Source: Massilia aquatica (GTDB taxonomy: Bacteria; Pseudomonadota; Gammaproteobacteria; Burkholderiales; Burkholderiaceae_D). Taken from it: 64,000 bases of DNA. The position numbers were made by a program, and so were the translations under genes. This document shows, piece after piece, positions 59,964-64,000 of the stretch (the stretch's first letter is position 1; the number at the start of each line of letters is the position of its first letter). Below the pieces are notes generated by a model. The model searched no databases and was not told the origin of the DNA. It worked only from the letters and a program-made list of their open reading frames with translations. The DNA lies in the NCBI RefSeq assembly GCF_011682045.1, contig NZ_VVIW01000021.1:1-64000 (forward strand), given 5' to 3'.

Positions 59964-62050
59964 GCGGCTGGCGCGGCGTGCCGCTGCAACGCTCCCTCGG
60001 CGAGCACGGCGCGGCCTGGGATGAACTCAATGCGCGCCTGTTCGGCGACCATCCGCTGCTCGGCGCGCTGTTCATCGACGGCCTGCTGGCCCGGTTCGGC
60101 GACGGCAGCGAGCAGCTGTGGACCTGCCGGCGCGACGGCCGGGTCGAGGCGATGTGCATCCTCAAGCCGCGCAACGCCCTGGTGTGGGCCAGCTTCCTGC
60201 CGGCCCAGGCGCAGCTCGGCGCCACCCTGATCGCCGACGCCGCCCTGCTCGACGCGCTCTCGCACAGCCTGCCGCCGCTGGTAATCCAGCTCGACCTGCT
60301 GTGCAACGACCCGCACGTGGGCGCGGTGCTCGACGGCCCGGTGCCGGGCCAGCACCTGCTGAACCACGCGCGCACCATGCGCATCGCCCTCGATGGCAGC
60401 TTCGCGGACTACTTGTCGGGGCGCGCGCACCTGCAAAACAATATCAAGCGCTACCAGAAACGCGTGCTCGAGAACGGCGTGGTCAAGCACCATGTGTACA
60501 TCCTCGACCCCGCCGCCATGGAGGCGGCGGTGGACCGCTACGCCGCGCTCGAAGGAGCCGGCTGGAAGGGCCGCAGCGGCACCGCGGTCGGCGCCACCCC
60601 GGAGCAGCACCAGTTCTACCGCGACCTGCTGCGCCGCGCCGCCGAGGGCGGCAACGCCATGGTGTGCGAGCTGTGGCTGGACAACAAGCTGGCCGCCTCG
60701 CGCCTGCTGCTGCGCCGCAACGGCATGTACGTGATGCTCAAGACCAGCTACGACGAGAGTTTTTCGGACTACTCGCCGGGCCGCCTGCTGCTGCGCGGCG
60801 TGATCGAACACGCGTTCGCGGCCGATCCGGGCGGCTCCATCGAGTTCTACACCGACGCCGACTCCAATCTGCTCGAATGGGCCACCGGCCAGCGCTGGAT
60901 CCGCCACCGCACGCTGTACCGCTGGATCGCGGCCGAAGCGCTCAGGGTCTCGCTGCGCGCCTGGCGCAGCAAGCCGCGCGTGCAGGAAGGCCTGGCGGTC
61001 GAGGTGTTCCACCATCCGGATGCGCTGGCGCCCGACGTGCAAAGCTTCATGACCAAGGCCGAGAAGCAGAACGTGGCCGGCGGCCTGGCGTGGTACCGCA
61101 ACCTGGTCGACACGGTCTACCCGGCCAATCCCGGACTGCGCTTCTACGTGCTGCGGCGTGGCCAGCAAGTCATGGCGGTGCTGCCGCTGCGCGCCGAAAA
61201 AACCGGCGGCGCCTGGCAACTGAGTTCATTGTCGAATTTTTATACCAGTCTGTACGAGCCGGTGCTCGACCCCGGCCTGAAATCGCGCGAGATGGTGATG
61301 GTGCTGGTGGCCATCCAGGACGAATTCCCCGGCCTGGGCTCGCTCACGCTCACGCCGATGGACCCGCAGTCGCACGCCTACCAGACCATGCTGGGCGCGA
61401 TGCGCATCAAGGGCTGGCTGGCGTTCGAGTATTTCGCCTTCGGCAACTGGTACCAGCCGATCGAGGGCGACTGGACCAGCTACCTGGCCGCGCGCGGCGG
61501 GCAGCTGCAAAACACCATCCGGCGCATGGGCAAGAAGTTCGCCAACGAAGGCGGCACCCTGGAAATCGTCACCAGCGCGAGGGACTTGCCGGTCGCGATC
61601 GCAGCCTACGAAAAAGTGTACGCGGCCAGCTGGAAGAAGCCCGAGCCCTTCCCCGCGTTCATGCCGGCGCTGATGCAGGCCTACGCCGCCAAGGGCTTCC
61701 TGCGCCTGGGACTGGCGTGGATCAAGGGCGAACCGGTGGCGGCGCAGTTGTGGATCGTCTCGTACGGACGGGCCGAAATCTACAAGCTGGCCTACGACGA
61801 AGGCTTCAAGGCCTTTTCGCCGGGGACCTTGATCACCGCCATGCTGATGGAGCACGCGATCGACAAGGACAAAGTCACCGAAATCGATTATCTGATCGGC
61901 GACGATGCCTATAAAAAGACCTGGATGAACCACCGGCGCGAACGCTGGGGCATGGTGGCGTACAACCCGCGCTCGCTGCGCGGCCTGCGCGGCCTGGCGC
62001 GCGAAGCGGCCGGCCGCGCCGCGCGCGGCGTGGCCGGCCGGCGCACCTGA
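59960..62050 (+). CDS. Tandem GNAT/FemAB-like acyltransferase
   Basis: A 696-aa cytoplasmic protein built of two similar acyltransferase units (about 1-340 and 360-690). Each ends in the CelD/FemAB pattern: unit 1 has NNIKRYQKRVLENGVVKH, CELWLDNKLAASRLLLRR and LKTSYDESFSDYSPGRLLL; unit 2 has NTIRRMGKKFANEGGTLE, WIKGEPVAAQLWIVSYG, YKLAYDEGFKAFSPGTLI and DYLIGDDAYKKTW. XrtA loci usually carry one FemAB-like gene; a double-length fused form may modify two acceptor positions. Start ATG overlaps the previous stop (ATGA). Last gene of the operon. Confidence 0.85.
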   Translation: MSGWRGVPLQRSLGEHGAAWDELNARLFGDHPLLGALFIDGLLARFGDGSEQLWTCRRDGRVEAMCILKPRNALVWASFLPAQAQLGATLIADAALLDALSHSLPPLVIQLDLLCNDPHVGAVLDGPVPGQHLLNHARTMRIALDGSFADYLSGRAHLQNNIKRYQKRVLENGVVKHHVYILDPAAMEAAVDRYAALEGAGWKGRSGTAVGATPEQHQFYRDLLRRAAEGGNAMVCELWLDNKLAASRLLLRRNGMYVMLKTSYDESFSDYSPGRLLLRGVIEHAFAADPGGSIEFYTDADSNLLEWATGQRWIRHRTLYRWIAAEALRVSLRAWRSKPRVQEGLAVEVFHHPDALAPDVQSFMTKAEKQNVAGGLAWYRNLVDTVYPANPGLRFYVLRRGQQVMAVLPLRAEKTGGAWQLSSLSNFYTSLYEPVLDPGLKSREMVMVLVAIQDEFPGLGSLTLTPMDPQSHAYQTMLGAMRIKGWLAFEYFAFGNWYQPIEGDWTSYLAARGGQLQNTIRRMGKKFANEGGTLEIVTSARDLPVAIAAYEKVYAASWKKPEPFPAFMPALMQAYAAKGFLRLGLAWIKGEPVAAQLWIVSYGRAEIYKLAYDEGFKAFSPGTLITAMLMEHAIDKDKVTEIDYLIGDDAYKKTWMNHRRERWGMVAYNPRSLRGLRGLAREAAGRAARGVAGRRT

Positions 62051-62054
62051 CGAC

Positions 62055-64000
62055 TTATGCCGAAGTACGGATGAAGAAAATGTTGTCCTTCCCGTTCGGC
62101 ATGAGCATGAAACCGCGCAGCGCCGGCACGTAGCGGAAGCGGTTATGCACCCCGGCCCCGCTGCTCTCGGGCGGACGGGTGCGCCCGGCCAGTTCGAACA
62201 TGCTCATGTCCCAGGTGTTGCCCGCGTTCGGCTTGATCACGTAGATGCGCCCGGCCCCCGCGCCCTGGCCGCAGTAGAACAGGAAGCGGTCGTTGGCCGG
62301 ATCGTAATCCATGCCGGCGTAGGTTGGCTTGTCGGCCTTGAAGCTCTCCAGCGCCGCACTCGGATTGAACGACACCGAGATCTGCGCCGCGCCATCGAGC
62401 GGCACGCGCGTGGCGAACACCCCGAGCGTCCCGTATCCCATGCCGTCCGCCCAGTTCAGCGAAAACAGCTGGTTGCGCTGGGGGTCGTGCGCGATCGGCC
62501 AGCGGATCGTATCGTTGGTGCGCTGCTTGATCGGCTCGCTCCAGGTGCGGGTGGCCGCCGAAAAACGCGCCAGCCCGGTGCTCCAGACGTCACCCGTGGA
62601 GCGGATCACGACCGCGCCCAGGTGGCCGGTCGGAATGTCGGCCCAGGTGCCGGCGGCATCCCAGGTGTTCGTTTCCAGGTCGAAGCCATCGACGTTGTGG
62701 AAGGAGTGCGCGTTGCCGTAGGCGGCGCGCACGCCGAACGTCATGATCCGGTTCAGCTGCGGCACGTAATGCGCGGTGCTGTACAGGTGGCGCGAGGTCG
62801 GCTTGCCGTCGGCGTAATAGGCCACGTCGATCGCGGTGCGCGCGCTCTGGCCCTGGCGCAGCTGCCACGACGGCGCATTGTCGGTCAGGCGCAGCGACAC
62901 CACGCGGTTGTCGGGCGAATCGAGGTGGCCGCCGGCCGCCGCGATCAGGATTTCGTTGCTGCGCTCATTGAAGGCGATGCCGCTGTAGGCATGCACTGCC
63001 GAGCCGCCCGCGCCCGCGGTGCCGGCGATTTCGATCCACTCGCCCAGGCCGGTGCCGGCGAACCAGGACGGATCGCCTTCCTGCGGCGTGCTTGGCACCG
63101 GCAGCGGCGTGGCCGGCACGTACTGCGCCGGTTTCACGCCCCACACCGGCTTGACGTCGAAGGCGGCGCGCAAGGCGCCCCAGTTGGTCGCGCGCGTCAT
63201 GCGCTCGTACGCTTCGCGCGCACCCGGCACGCCATGGCGCACCGCATAGGCGATGGCCGGTACCAGGTTGCCCCACATGGCGCGCTCGCCCGGCATGTAT
63301 TCCCCGGCCAGCACGCCTTCGGTCTTGCCCAGCCAGGCCGGCGGCGTGGCATACGTGGCCTGGTACACCTCGGCCTCGGAGCTGTACCACGGGCCGGTGC
63401 CGTTATCGTAATCGGGCCTGGCGCTGGGCGAGATGACCATCGTGTACGGTACCGCGTTGACGTACCAGAAAGCGTCCCTGGCGCCGAGCCGGCCGACCGC
63501 GCTGCGCGCCTTCCAGGCGAAGAAGGCACTGAGCTTGGCGCTGGCGGCGGCCGACAACGGCAAGCCAAGCGAGACCGAATAGCCGAAGGCCGCGGTGACG
63601 AAATCCTGCTGCCACGGCGAACCCATACGGATGGTGCCGTCGTAGCCTTCGCCCGGCTTGATCCAGCCGAACGGGTTGTTCGGACGGGCCACGTAACGGC
63701 CGTGGAAGTGTTCGATGTTCGCTTCCACCGAGGCGATGAATTCGGCGCGCAGCTCGCGGTCGTCGTCGGGCGTCACGCACAGGGCCTGCACGCGGGTGCG
63801 CCAGTCCCACGCGCAGCTGCGGGTCTGCCAGGCCGCGACGGCGGTCTGCACCAGGCCCTGGCTGCCGGTGCGCAGTGCGGTATTGTCGCCATTGCCAAGG
63901 TAGTTGGCGGTGGCGGCGAACTGCACCTGCTCCATGAAGTAAAAGCGGCCGGTGGCCAGGTAGGCGGTAAACCCGACCGAGGGGCTGTGCGCCACATCCC
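62055..64000 (-). CDS. Large uncharacterised protein, C-terminal part (cut by right edge)
   Basis: At least 648 codons are visible; the frame is open at 64000, and the GTG at 63995 is internal, since the text before it continues smoothly. The first 300 visible residues are helical with many Trp/Tyr (MEQVQFAATANYLGNG, RTRVQALCVTPDDDRELRAEF, DAFWYVNAVPYTMVIS), suggesting an alpha/alpha-toroid. The last 340 are beta-rich with kelch-like turns (VHAYSGIAFNERSNEILIAAAGGHLD, NVDGFDLETNTWDAAG, YDPANDRFLFYCG), suggesting a propeller. No catalytic motif recognised. Convergent with the XrtA operon, four bases from its end; may be a secreted polysaccharide-acting protein. Confidence 0.7.
   Translation of the reverse strand, partial: DVAHSPSVGFTAYLATGRFYFMEQVQFAATANYLGNGDNTALRTGSQGLVQTAVAAWQTRSCAWDWRTRVQALCVTPDDDRELRAEFIASVEANIEHFHGRYVARPNNPFGWIKPGEGYDGTIRMGSPWQQDFVTAAFGYSVSLGLPLSAAASAKLSAFFAWKARSAVGRLGARDAFWYVNAVPYTMVISPSARPDYDNGTGPWYSSEAEVYQATYATPPAWLGKTEGVLAGEYMPGERAMWGNLVPAIAYAVRHGVPGAREAYERMTRATNWGALRAAFDVKPVWGVKPAQYVPATPLPVPSTPQEGDPSWFAGTGLGEWIEIAGTAGAGGSAVHAYSGIAFNERSNEILIAAAGGHLDSPDNRVVSLRLTDNAPSWQLRQGQSARTAIDVAYYADGKPTSRHLYSTAHYVPQLNRIMTFGVRAAYGNAHSFHNVDGFDLETNTWDAAGTWADIPTGHLGAVVIRSTGDVWSTGLARFSAATRTWSEPIKQRTNDTIRWPIAHDPQRNQLFSLNWADGMGYGTLGVFATRVPLDGAAQISVSFNPSAALESFKADKPTYAGMDYDPANDRFLFYCGQGAGAGRIYVIKPNAGNTWDMSMFELAGRTRPPESSGAGVHNRFRYVPALRGFMLMPNGKDNIFFIRTSA

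Overview
The window is GC-rich, densely packed chromosomal DNA. Its gene set is a Tad/Flp pilus locus, a fused indolepyruvate ferredoxin oxidoreductase, a fused isobutyryl-CoA mutase, and a large exosortase-A (XrtA/PEP-CTERM) exopolysaccharide locus. This combination suggests a betaproteobacterium of the Oxalobacteraceae (Massilia, Janthinobacterium or Duganella type). That placement is inferred from gene content only; no rRNA gene is present.

Layout. 1-3.7 kb: the end of a Flp pilus locus on the minus strand (two 58-aa pilins, prepilin peptidase, an AAA ATPase, CpaB running off the left edge); each pilin has its own promoter-like element and terminator. 4-6.4 kb: a diguanylate cyclase and a convergent HD-GYP phosphodiesterase. 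6.4-14.7 kb: a LysR regulator, fused IorAB and icmF. 14.7-19.4 kb: an accessory island on the minus strand. 19.4-28.7 kb: an alpha-glucoside locus (two LacI repressors, MFS carrier, beta-phosphoglucomutase, GH65 phosphorylase, TonB-dependent receptor) with visible operator palindromes. 28.7-35.2 kb: small housekeeping and accessory genes. 35.9-43.3 kb: XrtA exopolysaccharide genes tviB, tviC, a sugar-phosphate transferase, prsK and prsR. 43.3-47.1 kb: an insertion with a T6SS amidase effector/immunity pair, decayed DNA and two Sel1 paralogues. 47.3-62 kb: the rest of the XrtA-associated genes in two divergent operons. 62-64 kb: a large protein cut by the right edge.

The most interesting segment is 14.7-19.4 kb. 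A reverse transcriptase with retron hallmarks (YADD, VTG motif) is preceded, 18 nt before its start codon, by about 164 nt that fold into an a1/a2-type terminal helix enclosing several hairpins, with a promoter-like sequence just upstream. The reverse transcriptase overlaps by four bases with an SMI1/KNR4 (SUKH) gene. Farther down the same strand lie a small membrane ORF, a cysteine-motif membrane protein, a T4-Pnk-like polynucleotide kinase, a Thg1-like 3'-5' polymerase, and a second copy of the membrane protein. I read this as a candidate retron with an unfamiliar partner next to, and perhaps co-expressed with, a candidate RNA-repair cassette.

All functions are read from motifs and remembered family features; no database search was run. 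Start codons were chosen from Shine-Dalgarno spacing and gene overlaps, and alternatives are given where the choice is uncertain.
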